NCBI GenBank assembly: GCA_965216035.1
Contig: CBDCFM010000021.1
Coordinates: 930,001 to 994,000 of the forward strand
Source of the DNA: G963664115 sp965216035
GTDB taxonomy: Bacteria > Acidobacteriota > Terriglobia > 20CM-2-55-15
Length of the DNA: 64,000 nucleotides
Direction of reading: 5' to 3'
Shown: in pieces, positions 53,084 through 62,625 of the stretch
How the letters are laid out: every line of letters starts with the position of its first letter
Numbering within the stretch: position 1 is the first letter of the stretch
The notes under the pieces: model-generated
Told to the model about the DNA's origin: nothing
Database searches by the model: none
The model's input: only the letters and a program-made list of their open reading frames with translations
Translations under genes and position numbers: made by a program

Positions 53084-54205
53084 ATGCTCAAACGAATGTC
53101 TGCTGTGCTCACGTTTCTGGCCATTCTGGCGCTGCCAGTACGTGCGCAGACACCACTTCCCAGCGATATCTTCCCAGCCTCGGGCAGCCGGCTTCCTTTG
53201 CTCGATCCATCCGGCTCGCAACGGTCTGTGGACGCGATTCGGCTTCACGGGTCTGGAGTCATCGTCCGTTGGGCATCCCCATTAGGCCGGGCTTTGACGG
53301 AACTGGCAGTTCTGGTTACGGCCCGCGAGCATGACCAGCCTTACGAGTGGTCACTGCACGAGATGGAAGCCCTCGCCGTGAACTTGGATCCCGAAGTCGT
53401 CGACCTCGTGCGTTATAGACAGCCGCTTGTTGGACTTGGAGAAAAAGAGTCGATCATCATTCAGATCGGCCGTGAGATTTTCGGAACCCACAAACTGAGC
53501 TCGGAAACTTACAGTCGCGCTTTGAATGTCCTCGGTAAGAGCAATCTCGTCGATATTGTTGACTTGATCGCTAACTACACAGCGACAGCTATCCGATTGA
53601 CTGCTGTCAATCAGCAAATGCCTCCAGGATGGAAGCAGTTCTTACCGCTGCCTTTCGTTCCAACCGATGACATTTATCCGGACTCGAGAAGCCGTCTGCC
53701 ACTTCGACTAAGCGCGACTGATGCCTCGGCGGTAGCGCCCTCTCTCTACAGCCGGACGATGGCCCCTGCGGGCACTGGACCTGGACACATCAGGCGTCAT
53801 GGAGCGGGTCGCGATTCTCTTGAGGCTAGTGTCGGGCGCCGTTTGATGGGGTTGGCGATTCTCGTTACGGCTCGTGAACACGATTCCCAATATCAGTGGA
53901 CATTGAACGAGCTCCAGGCGCTCCAAGTCGGATTGGAACCCGCGATCATTGACCAGATTCGCCATCGCAGACCCGGACGAGGACTCGGTGAAAAAGAAGC
54001 GGTGCTCATCGATTTCGGTCGTGAACTTCTTGGCAACCATAACGTGAGCGAAGAAACGTATGCCCGGGCACTGGAGATATTTGGAGAGCGAGACCTTGTT
54101 GATCTCATCGATCTGATGGCGCAGTATTCAGGCGAGGCCGTGCTGTTGACGGTTTTTGATCAGCAGCTGCCTCAGGGGCAGAGACCGCTGCTGCCGATTC
54201 CCTGA
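53084..54205 (+). CDS. Secreted double carboxymuconolactone-decarboxylase-like protein
   Basis: A protein of 373 residues with a signal peptide (SAVLTFLAILALPVRA) and two homologous CMD/AhpD-like helical domains. LAVLVTAREHDQPYEWSLHE and GLGEKESIIIQIGREIFG in the first (about 75-175) match LAILVTAREHDSQYQWTLNE and GLGEKEAVLIDFGRELLG in the second (about 260-365). The whole protein contains no cysteine, so the CxxC peroxidase chemistry of AhpD is impossible. A proline-rich linker joins the halves. GAGGGG precedes the ATG. The role is unknown. Confidence 0.8.
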   Translation: MLKRMSAVLTFLAILALPVRAQTPLPSDIFPASGSRLPLLDPSGSQRSVDAIRLHGSGVIVRWASPLGRALTELAVLVTAREHDQPYEWSLHEMEALAVNLDPEVVDLVRYRQPLVGLGEKESIIIQIGREIFGTHKLSSETYSRALNVLGKSNLVDIVDLIANYTATAIRLTAVNQQMPPGWKQFLPLPFVPTDDIYPDSRSRLPLRLSATDASAVAPSLYSRTMAPAGTGPGHIRRHGAGRDSLEASVGRRLMGLAILVTAREHDSQYQWTLNELQALQVGLEPAIIDQIRHRRPGRGLGEKEAVLIDFGRELLGNHNVSEETYARALEIFGERDLVDLIDLMAQYSGEAVLLTVFDQQLPQGQRPLLPIP

Positions 54206-54256
54206 TGGCATTCAATCGATGCCGAACAATTCGAGGGATGCGAGGTCGGGGCCCGC

Positions 54257-55296
54257 TAGCTGTGAATTCTGTGAAGGTTGTTCACACGGGCTAAATCCGA
54301 GAAGCTGATTGGGACCTAAACCGATCAGCCCAAGGAGAGAGCCCGTATGAACCTTCACAAGAATGCAAGAACCTGCCCGAAGAGTCGAGCATTGATGGCG
54401 ATCCGAGTGATTGAAGAGCGCGCTTCGGTATCTTCAGTAGCCGAGCAATTTGGAGTCAGTCGGAGCACGGTATACAAATGGGTCCGACGGTACCGCGATT
54501 GGGGCGAAGCGGGTTTAAACGACTTATCGAGCGAACCTCGGATGTTACACCATCGGATGGGCAAGGACGGGGTGGATCTAATCGTGGAGATGCGAACCCA
54601 ATACCGAATGACAGCGCTTCGGATTGCGAATCAGCTCAAGCTGCCACGATCCACAGTCGCGGGGGTGCTGCAACGACAAGGCCTGTCCCAGTTGAAGAAT
54701 CTGGACCCACCCGAACCGGTGGTGCGATACGAACATGATGGGCCGGGAGAGATGTTGCATTTGGATATCAAGAAGTTAGGGCGATTCTGGCGGCCGGGTC
54801 ACCGCGTCACCGACAACCCACGACAGGATTCCGAAGGTGCGGGTTGGGAGTACGTCCACGTTTGCGTGGACGACTATTCCCGCCTCGCCTATGCGGAGGT
54901 CTTAGCTGACGAACGCCAACACAGTGCGGTCGCGTTCCTGGATCGCGCCATCCGATGGTTCGCCCGGTTCGGTATTACCGTCCAGCGCGTACTCACCGAT
55001 AACGGCTCCTGCTATCGTGCCAAAACATTCTTGAAACGATGTCACGAACTCAACATTCGTAAACGATTCACTCGCCCGTACCGGCCTCAAACCAACGGCA
55101 AAGCGGAACGATTCATCCAGACGCTGCTGCGCGAGTGGGCCTACTTCCGAGTCTACAGGACCTCGAACGAACGATCCGACGTGTTACCGATCTACCTCAC
55201 CCACTACAATGAGCATCGACTACACGGCGGCATCCAATACAAACCACCGATTTCTCGGTTGCCTGGTGTTTACAACGTTGCTGGAATTCACAGCTA
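54257..55296 (+). mobile_element. IS481-family element, complete
   Basis: A 1040-bp element bounded by perfect 13-bp inverted repeats: TAGCTGTGAATTC at 54257-54269 and its complement at 55284-55296. No clear target duplication was seen. It carries one intact transposase gene. Confidence 0.88.
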
Positions 55297-55297
55297 G
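54347..55297 (+). CDS. IS481-family transposase
   Basis: This 316-residue DDE transposase is unrelated in detail to the one at 16921-18105. AAGGAG precedes the ATG. It has a helix-turn-helix (VAEQFGVSRSTVYKWVRRYR, about 29-48), then the catalytic core with the first Asp in MLHLDIKKLGRF, the second in RVLTDNGSCYRA and the Glu in QTNGKAERFIQTLLREW. It ends HLHGG-type motif then GIHS. The TAG stop codon lies in the right terminal repeat, so the gene uses the very end of the element. The frame is intact and probably functional. Confidence 0.93.
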   Translation: MNLHKNARTCPKSRALMAIRVIEERASVSSVAEQFGVSRSTVYKWVRRYRDWGEAGLNDLSSEPRMLHHRMGKDGVDLIVEMRTQYRMTALRIANQLKLPRSTVAGVLQRQGLSQLKNLDPPEPVVRYEHDGPGEMLHLDIKKLGRFWRPGHRVTDNPRQDSEGAGWEYVHVCVDDYSRLAYAEVLADERQHSAVAFLDRAIRWFARFGITVQRVLTDNGSCYRAKTFLKRCHELNIRKRFTRPYRPQTNGKAERFIQTLLREWAYFRVYRTSNERSDVLPIYLTHYNEHRLHGGIQYKPPISRLPGVYNVAGIHS

Positions 55298-55614
55298 AGC
55301 AGTTGCCAGCGCCGGTGGCACGCTCGGAACGACTGTCTTCTCTGGCCGCCACCTGGCCGCTGAAGCCTGTAAATGGTGATGCCGGTTCATCCCTTCTCAG
55401 TTGTAGCGACGACGTCTGCAGGGACAGTTCGCTGCCCCCCAACCCGACGACGCAGGTGTCAACCTTGAGCATGAATGTGTCCATCGCCGCGACCGGATTA
55501 GGGTTCGGTTTGGAGCGCAATAGCGAGGGTTAGATGCACGTTGGGTGACGCTAAAAAGTGTCGCACTTTCACCGTGGGAGACGATGTATAGTAGACGAAC
55601 GCAGGAGAAAACCG
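55298..55614. other. Intergenic region after the IS481 element
   Basis: About 317 bases. A 76-codon open frame (55303-55533) has no recognisable motif. It could be the tail of something disrupted by the IS, but I cannot show that. Confidence 0.4.
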
Positions 55615-56562
55615 ATGGAACCTAGTTCAAAAATCAGACCGTCGTCCGTTCCAGCCGTCTTTCTGTGGGGAGCCGTCTTGTTCGCGCTTGGTCTCGCCCC
55701 CGACCTATCGGCGACATCGGTTGTTGGGCAAGAGTCGCTTTGCGACGCGATGCTCTCGGACGCGGATCTGGTGCCGATGGCAGCGCCGAGTCGGGTGACA
55801 GGGAGCGCCCAAACGACGACGCATAACCCGATGGAGTCGGACGAGGTGACGACCTCGATCGGGACGCTGACCATCACACCAATCATCCACGCCAGTCTGA
55901 TGTTGGAGTTTTGCGGCCGGACGATTCACGTGGATCCAACGGGTGACTATTCCGGGATGAGAAAGGCGGATCTGATCGTGATCACCGATACGCACGGTGA
56001 TCACTTTGGACCATTGACGGTCGCCGATCTCTACAAGGAAGCCACAGTTATCGTGGCGCCTCAGGGAGTGGCTGACAGAATCGAGTCGGGCTCCAGCGGA
56101 GGAGATGCCGTTGTGATCGATCGACGAGAGGATGAAGCGGTCACAATCGAGGAAGTTAGGGTCCTTGCCAACGGCGAGTCGATGACTGTGAATCTTGAGG
56201 GAGTTGACATTCAGATCGAAGCCGTTGCGGCCTACAACCTGGCGGGGAGCCCCCAAGGCCGGCTGATGCATCCTCAGGGTCGCGGGAACGGGTATGTCCT
56301 GACATTCGCAGACACGCGGGTTTTCGTGGCGGGCGACTCGGAATGCGTCCCTGAAATCAGACAGCTCCAGGAAATTGACATCGCCTTCGTACCTGCGGAT
56401 CCGTTCTCTACAATGACTGCCGAAGCGTCGGCCGAATGTGTGAAGGCTTTCAGGCCGGTCGCGGTATATCCCTATCATTACATCAGTCAAGATCTCCAGG
56501 GTTTTGTGGACGCGCTCAGTGGCGAAAGCGTGGAGGTTCGTTTGCGGTCCTGGTATCGGTAG
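55615..56562 (+). CDS. Exported metallo-beta-lactamase-fold protein (UPF0173-like)
   Basis: This 315-residue protein has an N-terminal signal segment (VFLWGAVLFALGLAPDLSA). The MBL core begins with LTITPIIHASLMLEFCGRTI and HVDPTGDYSG, then the metal motif VITDTHGDHFGP (HxDH type), VFVAGDSECVPE and AVYPYHYIS. This resembles the UPF0173/UlaG-like branch. AGGAGA sits upstream of the ATG at 55615. The DUF6152 gene follows 51 bases later, so the two are likely co-transcribed. The substrate is unknown. Confidence 0.85.
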   Translation: MEPSSKIRPSSVPAVFLWGAVLFALGLAPDLSATSVVGQESLCDAMLSDADLVPMAAPSRVTGSAQTTTHNPMESDEVTTSIGTLTITPIIHASLMLEFCGRTIHVDPTGDYSGMRKADLIVITDTHGDHFGPLTVADLYKEATVIVAPQGVADRIESGSSGGDAVVIDRREDEAVTIEEVRVLANGESMTVNLEGVDIQIEAVAAYNLAGSPQGRLMHPQGRGNGYVLTFADTRVFVAGDSECVPEIRQLQEIDIAFVPADPFSTMTAEASAECVKAFRPVAVYPYHYISQDLQGFVDALSGESVEVRLRSWYR

Positions 56563-56613
56563 GCCCAATAGAGAAACGAGTACTTACTGAAACTTTAAGA
56601 TCAGGAGGTTTCC

Positions 56614-57015
56614 ATGAAGCGACTGCTTCCATTTTGCATTTTTCTATGGATGCTATTGATTGGCTCCGGTCCACTCTTCGCCCATCACGGCAGGGGGCAG
56701 ATGTTTGATATGCAGCATGAAGTCACCTTGAAGGGAAGGATATCTGAGGTGGGCTGGCGCAATCCGCACGTCGTCGTCTACATGGATGTTGAGGACGAGA
56801 ACGGGGAGGTGGTCACTTGGGGTTTCGAAAACGCCAGTGTCAGCACGCTGGCACGTGAGGGCTATAACCGGAACACCCTGAAGATTGGTCAGGAAATCAC
56901 CGCAATCGTGAATCCCTCTGCGGCTGGCGCGCCTCTCGGCATTGTGGTGGTCGTGATTCTTGAGGACGGCACAGAGATAATGTCTCGGCGCACAGGGGAA
57001 AACCCTGTCGATTAG
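56614..57015 (+). CDS. DUF6152-family secreted protein
   Basis: This 133-residue protein has a textbook AGGAGG site and a signal peptide (RLLPFCIFLWMLLIGSGPLF) cut before AHHGRGQMFD. The core is VTLKGRISEVGWRNPHVVVY, then NASVSTLAREGYNRNTLKIG and QEITAIVNPSAAGAPLGIV. It precedes a member of the GHxEG secreted family (57114), the same pairing seen near 8-9 kb and 39-41 kb. Confidence 0.88.
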   Translation: MKRLLPFCIFLWMLLIGSGPLFAHHGRGQMFDMQHEVTLKGRISEVGWRNPHVVVYMDVEDENGEVVTWGFENASVSTLAREGYNRNTLKIGQEITAIVNPSAAGAPLGIVVVVILEDGTEIMSRRTGENPVD

Positions 57016-57113
57016 TACAGACGGTTCAAAGAACACGAACCTTAGATTTCACGCACCGTGATCCAGGGGCCGGATGAGCACGGCCACGCCGGATCGCATG
57101 AGGAGCAGCAAAA

Positions 57114-57959
57114 ATGCGATTTCGTTCGACAAGCTCACTGGCTGGGGTAGTGACCGCGCTTTTCTTTTTGTCGGCGGGGCTTTCCGGGGCTGTCTCGCCG
57201 TCGGAAAAGGAACCTGCGATTGAGGAAACGGGTGCGATGCAGTTCGACGCACATGATCTGACTGGACTCTGGGTCAGGACCGGCGGAGGTGGGGGGATAG
57301 GCTCGTCAGCGAGTATGCCGTCGCTGACACCCGAGGGTCGCGCAAAAATGAGTGGGCGCGTGGGTACGGGTGATGTCCCTTTGCCGGTGTACTCGAACGA
57401 CCCAAAATATTCGTGCAATCCAAGCGGTTTTCCGCGAATCCTCTACACGGGCACGTACCCCTTTGAATTCGCTCAACTTGACGGGCGGATGCTGCAACTG
57501 TTTCAGTGGGAGCGCGTCCTGCGTGAAGTATGGATGGACGGACGCGACCTGCCCTCCGGCGACAACCTCAACAACCTTGGGCCGGCATGGTACGGGCACT
57601 CCGTGGCCGAGTGGGAAGGGGATACGCTTGTCGTCAATACGGTCGGCCTTGACGATAGAGCCTGGCTCGATGGCCAGGGTCATCCTGTGAGTCTGACAAC
57701 GCGGATCGAAGAACGATGGGAGCGGACTGGAGTCGACACTCTGGAGGTCCAGCTCACTCTTGATGATCCGACAATATATAGCGCGCCTTGGGTCGGCGAT
57801 CGTAAGACCTTCTCGCGAATGCCTCCCGAGGACGTGACGTTTTTTGGATGGTCCGGGTTGTTTTCTGGCGTTTGGGAATCAATCTGCGCGCCGATGAACG
57901 AAGTGGACGATCACAACACCCGGTTCTTACTGCCTGGAAGCTTGGGAGTGGATCCTTAA
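57114..57959 (+). CDS. Secreted protein of the GHxEG family
   Basis: This 281-residue exported protein (signal SLAGVVTALFFLSAGLSGA) has a GAGGAG site upstream. Its conserved core reads YGHSVAEWEGDTLVVNTVGL, then DDRAWLDGQGH and ERWERTGVDTLEVQLTLDDP, matching the proteins at 7939-8691 and 40136-41080; here GHWEG is replaced by AEWEG. The function is unknown. It is likely in one operon with the MBL and DUF6152 genes upstream and possibly the PQQ enzyme downstream (136 bases). Confidence 0.8.
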   Translation: MRFRSTSSLAGVVTALFFLSAGLSGAVSPSEKEPAIEETGAMQFDAHDLTGLWVRTGGGGGIGSSASMPSLTPEGRAKMSGRVGTGDVPLPVYSNDPKYSCNPSGFPRILYTGTYPFEFAQLDGRMLQLFQWERVLREVWMDGRDLPSGDNLNNLGPAWYGHSVAEWEGDTLVVNTVGLDDRAWLDGQGHPVSLTTRIEERWERTGVDTLEVQLTLDDPTIYSAPWVGDRKTFSRMPPEDVTFFGWSGLFSGVWESICAPMNEVDDHNTRFLLPGSLGVDP

Positions 57960-58095
57960 GGTCGAAGTCTTCAGCAGGGGTCGAGGACAGGGCGGAAGCC
58001 TCGCCGTCGGCCGACGCGCAGCCTTGTCCGGACCAGGTCCTCACATATCAACAATCGGCGCGACAACGCCTGAAAAAGACATCGGAGGATTTGCG

Positions 58096-59868
58096 ATGAA
58101 GATGAAAGCGGAGTGGGCGGCATTTCTAATAACCGCCACCGTGATGTTGAGTGTCGTAGCATTCCCGGCCTTCGCGCAAGGGCCCGAACCGACGCCCGTC
58201 ACCGACCGAATGCTTGAGAATCCCGACCCTGCCGACTGGCTGATGATCAACCGTACCCATGACGAGCAGCGGTTCAGTCCGCTGGATCAGATCAACCGGG
58301 AAAATGTAGACCAGCTCAGTATGGCCTGGGCAAGGGGACTGCCCCGGGGCGTACAGGAAACGACACCCATCGTGTCTGACGGAGTGATGTATCTGGTTCA
58401 GCCGGGCGCGGGTGTCCTTGCAATTGATGCAACGAACGGTGACCAAATCTGGGAATACTGGCGCGCTGTACCAGAGGAAGCGATTGACTATGTGAACGTT
58501 CGCACCAAGAACATTGCCATCTACAGTGATCTGATTTTCTATCCCGCACCGGACGGGTATCTGGTGGCTCTCGATGTGCGCACGGGCCAGGTCCGCTGGG
58601 AAACAAAGGTATTTGAGCTTGACACAAATACCCGGCATAGCGGAGGCGTTCTTGTCGCTGACGGGAAGGTGATTACGAACCGGACATGTTCGGAGCGGGT
58701 CGGCTGCTTTATCGCTGCGCATGACGCTCTGACCGGACGGGAAGTTTGGAAGTTTTACACGACGGCCGCGCCCGGAACCCCTGACGGGGATTCCTGGGGA
58801 GACGTTCCGCTTGAAAGACGTGTCGCGAGTTCCTGGGGACTGCCGGGGTCCTACGATCCGGAATCGAAAGTTACGATTTGGGGCATTGCGAACCCGAAAC
58901 CATATACACGGTTGACCCGCCATGGCAGTGCAGACGGAGTTTCGCGCGTCGCGCCTGCCGATCTCTACAGCAATTCCACGGTTGCAATTGACGTCGAGAC
59001 CGGCGAACTGGCCTGGTACTACCAGCATCTTCCGGGCGACGACTGGGATGCCGACCATTTGCACGAGAGGACGCTGTTCAGAACGCGCTTCAATCCCGAT
59101 CCCGCAGCAGTGAAATGGATCAATCCAGCGATTCCACGGGGCGAGGAGCGCGATGCCGTCGTTGCCGTTGGAGAGGGCGGAGGCATTTGGGTCCTCGACC
59201 GCACCACCGGCGAGTTTCTTTGGGCCATGCCTTTCCCCTACGACGTGCCGGATTTTAATATTTCCGACATCGATGTTGAAACGGGCCGCACGCACATCAA
59301 TTGGGACAACGTGTTCTTGGAGGATGGGGAAAGGCATCTCACTTGTTTCCACAACACCCGAAGCTACTGGTCTACAGCATATGACCCGACCCGAAATGCG
59401 CTTTATATTCCATTCCACGATTCCTGCCTCGACATGACTGCGAATTCCGATAACGCAAGTGGGTGGGGCCCCAGGGTCGGTGTTGTCCGCCCCGGCTCCG
59501 ACCCAGATCAATTTATGGGGATGGCCAAAGTGGATCTTGCCACCGGTAATATGGAGCGAATCTTCACGCAGCCGGTTCCCGGAAACGGCTCCGCTCTAGT
59601 CACCGGCGGCGACCTTCTGTTCTGGGGCGACATGGCTCGAAGATTCCGCGCTTTCGATTCTGACAACGGCGAAGTCCTTTGGGAAGCCGTCCTCGGCGGA
59701 ATTATCCAAACCAGCACGATCAGCTATGCCGTGGACGGCCGGCAATATGTCACCGTGCTCACGGGGGATGGCGCTTCGGGGACGAGAGGGCCCTTAGATT
59801 TGACGGGTGTGGAGACAGTTCGCGGCCACAACGAAATCTATGCCTTTGCCTTGCCGGAGGTGCCGTAA
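58096..59868 (+). CDS. PQQ-dependent dehydrogenase-like protein
   Basis: This 590-residue periplasmic eight-bladed propeller protein of the quinoprotein alcohol dehydrogenase family oxidises an alcohol or sugar with pyrroloquinoline quinone. It has a signal peptide (FLITATVMLSVVAFPAFA). Propeller motifs include GVLAIDATNGDQIWEYW, LVALDVRTGQVRWETKV, TVAIDVETGELAWYYQHLPG followed by DDWDADHLHER, and GGIWVLDRTTGEFLWA. There is no C-terminal haem domain, so electrons must go to a separate cytochrome. GGAGG lies seven bases before the ATG at 58096. The substrate is unknown. Confidence 0.9.
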   Translation: MKMKAEWAAFLITATVMLSVVAFPAFAQGPEPTPVTDRMLENPDPADWLMINRTHDEQRFSPLDQINRENVDQLSMAWARGLPRGVQETTPIVSDGVMYLVQPGAGVLAIDATNGDQIWEYWRAVPEEAIDYVNVRTKNIAIYSDLIFYPAPDGYLVALDVRTGQVRWETKVFELDTNTRHSGGVLVADGKVITNRTCSERVGCFIAAHDALTGREVWKFYTTAAPGTPDGDSWGDVPLERRVASSWGLPGSYDPESKVTIWGIANPKPYTRLTRHGSADGVSRVAPADLYSNSTVAIDVETGELAWYYQHLPGDDWDADHLHERTLFRTRFNPDPAAVKWINPAIPRGEERDAVVAVGEGGGIWVLDRTTGEFLWAMPFPYDVPDFNISDIDVETGRTHINWDNVFLEDGERHLTCFHNTRSYWSTAYDPTRNALYIPFHDSCLDMTANSDNASGWGPRVGVVRPGSDPDQFMGMAKVDLATGNMERIFTQPVPGNGSALVTGGDLLFWGDMARRFRAFDSDNGEVLWEAVLGGIIQTSTISYAVDGRQYVTVLTGDGASGTRGPLDLTGVETVRGHNEIYAFALPEVP

Positions 59869-60267
59869 GGGGTATTCAATCCGGACCGGTCCGTGAAAAA
59901 GGGAACGGGCCTTTCGGGTTTGGGAAAGACGTTAAGAATTCTCCGGGCTTTATTCTCTTCTGCAGGTGCAGTCTATGCCCGCAGGATATCGAATGGCTCG
60001 TGCGCTCAGGCAATCGGGGCCGCCCGAAGCACGGTAGGCCCCAGGCTGAGAAATGCCCGCATCTGTAGTTGAGTCTCACCACTAGAAAGCCCGGGTCTGT
60101 GTCCGGGCTTCTGCGATGATCACTTCGGCCGACCACCGGGTCGCCACCCGCTCGATGCTTCCAAAATCCCGGTGGTCGAAAGCTCCGTAGAACAGTCTAC
60201 TGAGAGTAGCCCTGTACATACCTCCGCACTGTTGCGCTTGAATCCTCTTCACGGGATACTCGAGGGA
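59869..60267. other. Intergenic region with an imperfect terminator-like hairpin
   Basis: About 400 bases. A hairpin AAGCCCGG (60087-60094) / CCGGGCTT (60103-60110) with an eight-base loop lies here but has no T-run. Short open frames carry no motif. Confidence 0.45.
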
Positions 60268-62484
60268 ATGAGAGACTTCCATGTTCTGTTGATCAGAGTC
60301 ATCGTCACAGGATTATCGTCGACGGCGATTGCATTGAGCATGGTCCCGGCCCAGGAAGCCTCCGTTGACCAACGGACCCTGACAGCGGTTCGTCTGTCCG
60401 GGGCCGAGTCGATAACCCTGGACGGGGAATTGACTGAAGCGGCCTGGGGGCGGGCCGTGCCGGCGACAGATTTCATACAGCTGGATCCTCTGAACGGCGA
60501 GGCGGCTACGGAACAAACCGAAGTCCGTGTCGTTTACGACAGCGGCCGCCTTTTTATCAGCGTCATCTGTTACGACTCGAACCCGGACAGTCTTCTCGGA
60601 AACCAGATGCTGCGGGATGCGGAATTTTCCGGGGACGATCGTTTCATGTTTGTGGTCGATCCCTTCCTGGACGAACGCAGCGGCTACTTCTTCGAGATCA
60701 ATCCATCCGGCGCCATGGGAGATGGTCTGGTGAATGCTGTGGACGGCGGAACCAACATCAGCGTGAACAGATCCTGGGACGGGATATGGAATGCGCAGGT
60801 CGAACAGAGTGAAATCGGGTGGACCATAGAAATCGAACTACCGTTCCGTACTCTCAACTTCGATCCGAACGCCGCGGCCTGGGGCATCAATTTTCAGCGC
60901 ACCGTCCGGCGCAAGAACGAAGAAAGCCTGTGGATGGGTTATGCCCGCAACCAGAGCTTGACTCGGATGTCGAACGCGGGTCTGTTGGAGGGCCTGGCGG
61001 AGATCAGCCAGGGCGTCGGCCTGGATGTCAGACCGTATATTGTTTCCGGATTGAGCCAGTCGCCGGGTCGCGGGCTTCCAGCTACGAAGGGGGACACCGA
61101 CCTGGGAGCGGATTTCTTTTACAACCTGACCCCCAGCCTGCGGGCGAACTTCACCGTAAACACCGATTTCGCCGAAACCGAAGTGGACCAGCGCCGGGTC
61201 AACTTGACCCGGTTTCCGCTACGATTCCCAGAGCAACGCGATTTTTTTCTCGAAGGCGCCAGCTTCTTCGACTTTGCCGTGGGGCGTCTGGAATCGTTTT
61301 TCAGTCGCAGAATCGGTCGCACCGACGTTGGTACACCTCAAGCGATCAACTCCGGCGCCAAGTTGACCGGCCAGGTGGGCGCCAATGATATCGGGTTCCT
61401 GCAGATGCAGACCGCAGCAGAGCCGGGTCTCGCCGGCGAGGATTTCACCGTGTTGCGGACGCGCCGGCAGGTATTCACCCAGAGCTATTTCGGGATGATT
61501 TATACCCGGCGTTCGGAGCGGCAAAGCGACCGAGCGGATCGGCACACCGTCGGCCTCGATTTTGCGCTGAACACATCCGAGTTTCGGGGTTCCGACAACC
61601 TCAACCTCTGGGGTTATTGGGCCTGGAACAACAACCCGGGTCGACCCCGGGGCAACCTTGGAGGGCATGCTTTTGGAGTGCGGCTGGCCTACCCCAACGA
61701 CCCCTGGAGCTCCATAGTCTCCTACAGGGAGTTTGGTGAAGACCACGACCCTGCCGTCGGTTTTATACCCCGGGTGAACATGCGCCGCTTTAGCCCGGGA
61801 TTCACTTACGCGCCGCGTCCGACCGGGCACCCCTGGATCCGGCGGTTCCGTTTCGGCTGGGACGGAGAATGGATCGCAAGCTTCGAGAGTGAGCTTCTTT
61901 CCTATCTGCAGAACGTCACGGCGTTTGCGATCGAACTGCATTCGGGTGACAGTTTCCGTGTCAACATCCAACCTCGCTTCGAGCGGCTCGCGAAGGATTT
62001 CGAAATCCATCCCGGCATCGTCCTGCCCAAAGCCGCGGCCTACCACTTCACTCGATACGTGCTCAACCTTCGCACCGCCAGCCAACGCCCGATTGCGTTC
62101 AACTCGACATACGAGGCAGGCGACTTCTTTTCCGGAAGCCGTCGAGAGTTCACGGCAGGTTTAGACCTGCGTCCCCGCAACGGCGTCCTGCTAGGCCTGA
62201 CCGGCGAATGGAACCGCGTTGATCTGGCCGAAGGCCGCTTTACTACCAGCGTGGTTCGGGCCAGTGCCGACACCCAGTTCAACCCACGGGTTTCGCTGAA
62301 CAACAATATTCAGTACGACACCCGCAGCCGGGTTCTCGGTTGGCAGACTCGCTTTCGGTGGATCCTCCGGCCAGGTAACGACCTCTTCTTTGTGTACGTG
62401 CACAACTGGCAGGACGATTTTCTCGAAATTCGCACTCTGGACCGCCAGGCGGTAGCCAAACTGTCCTACACCCATCGATTCTGA
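60268..62484 (+). CDS. DUF5916 outer-membrane protein with CBM9-like domain
   Basis: This 738-residue protein has a signal peptide (VLLIRVIVTGLSSTAIALSM), a CBM9-like domain (about 35-220: ITLDGELTEAAWGRAVPATD, SGYFFEINPSGAMGDGLVNA, IEIELPFRTLNFDPNAAAWG) and a DUF5916 barrel with FTVNTDFAETEVDQRRVN then LTRFPLRFPEQRDFFLEGAS. The C-terminus VAKLSYTHRF fits an outer-membrane barrel. It is the intact paralogue of the broken gene at 112-2324. The ATG at 60268 is chosen for the signal peptide; a GTG at 60172 is in frame upstream. Substrate unknown. Confidence 0.9.
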   Translation: MRDFHVLLIRVIVTGLSSTAIALSMVPAQEASVDQRTLTAVRLSGAESITLDGELTEAAWGRAVPATDFIQLDPLNGEAATEQTEVRVVYDSGRLFISVICYDSNPDSLLGNQMLRDAEFSGDDRFMFVVDPFLDERSGYFFEINPSGAMGDGLVNAVDGGTNISVNRSWDGIWNAQVEQSEIGWTIEIELPFRTLNFDPNAAAWGINFQRTVRRKNEESLWMGYARNQSLTRMSNAGLLEGLAEISQGVGLDVRPYIVSGLSQSPGRGLPATKGDTDLGADFFYNLTPSLRANFTVNTDFAETEVDQRRVNLTRFPLRFPEQRDFFLEGASFFDFAVGRLESFFSRRIGRTDVGTPQAINSGAKLTGQVGANDIGFLQMQTAAEPGLAGEDFTVLRTRRQVFTQSYFGMIYTRRSERQSDRADRHTVGLDFALNTSEFRGSDNLNLWGYWAWNNNPGRPRGNLGGHAFGVRLAYPNDPWSSIVSYREFGEDHDPAVGFIPRVNMRRFSPGFTYAPRPTGHPWIRRFRFGWDGEWIASFESELLSYLQNVTAFAIELHSGDSFRVNIQPRFERLAKDFEIHPGIVLPKAAAYHFTRYVLNLRTASQRPIAFNSTYEAGDFFSGSRREFTAGLDLRPRNGVLLGLTGEWNRVDLAEGRFTTSVVRASADTQFNPRVSLNNNIQYDTRSRVLGWQTRFRWILRPGNDLFFVYVHNWQDDFLEIRTLDRQAVAKLSYTHRF

Positions 62485-62625
62485 GAGTATCGAATCTGTG
62501 GGTGACTCGATCAGCCGACATTCAACTACCGGTATTAATCTTGCAGCGTCGGGTTGTTGGGCGTATCCTCTCCCTCATTCGTAACACTAGCGGCACTGAG
62601 TCTGTACTCGGCGGAGGAAAAGCGA

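Noticed and set aside
58126..59511. A 461-codon open frame on the minus strand
   Set aside because: Antisense to the clearly real PQQ dehydrogenase gene, with no recognisable motif.
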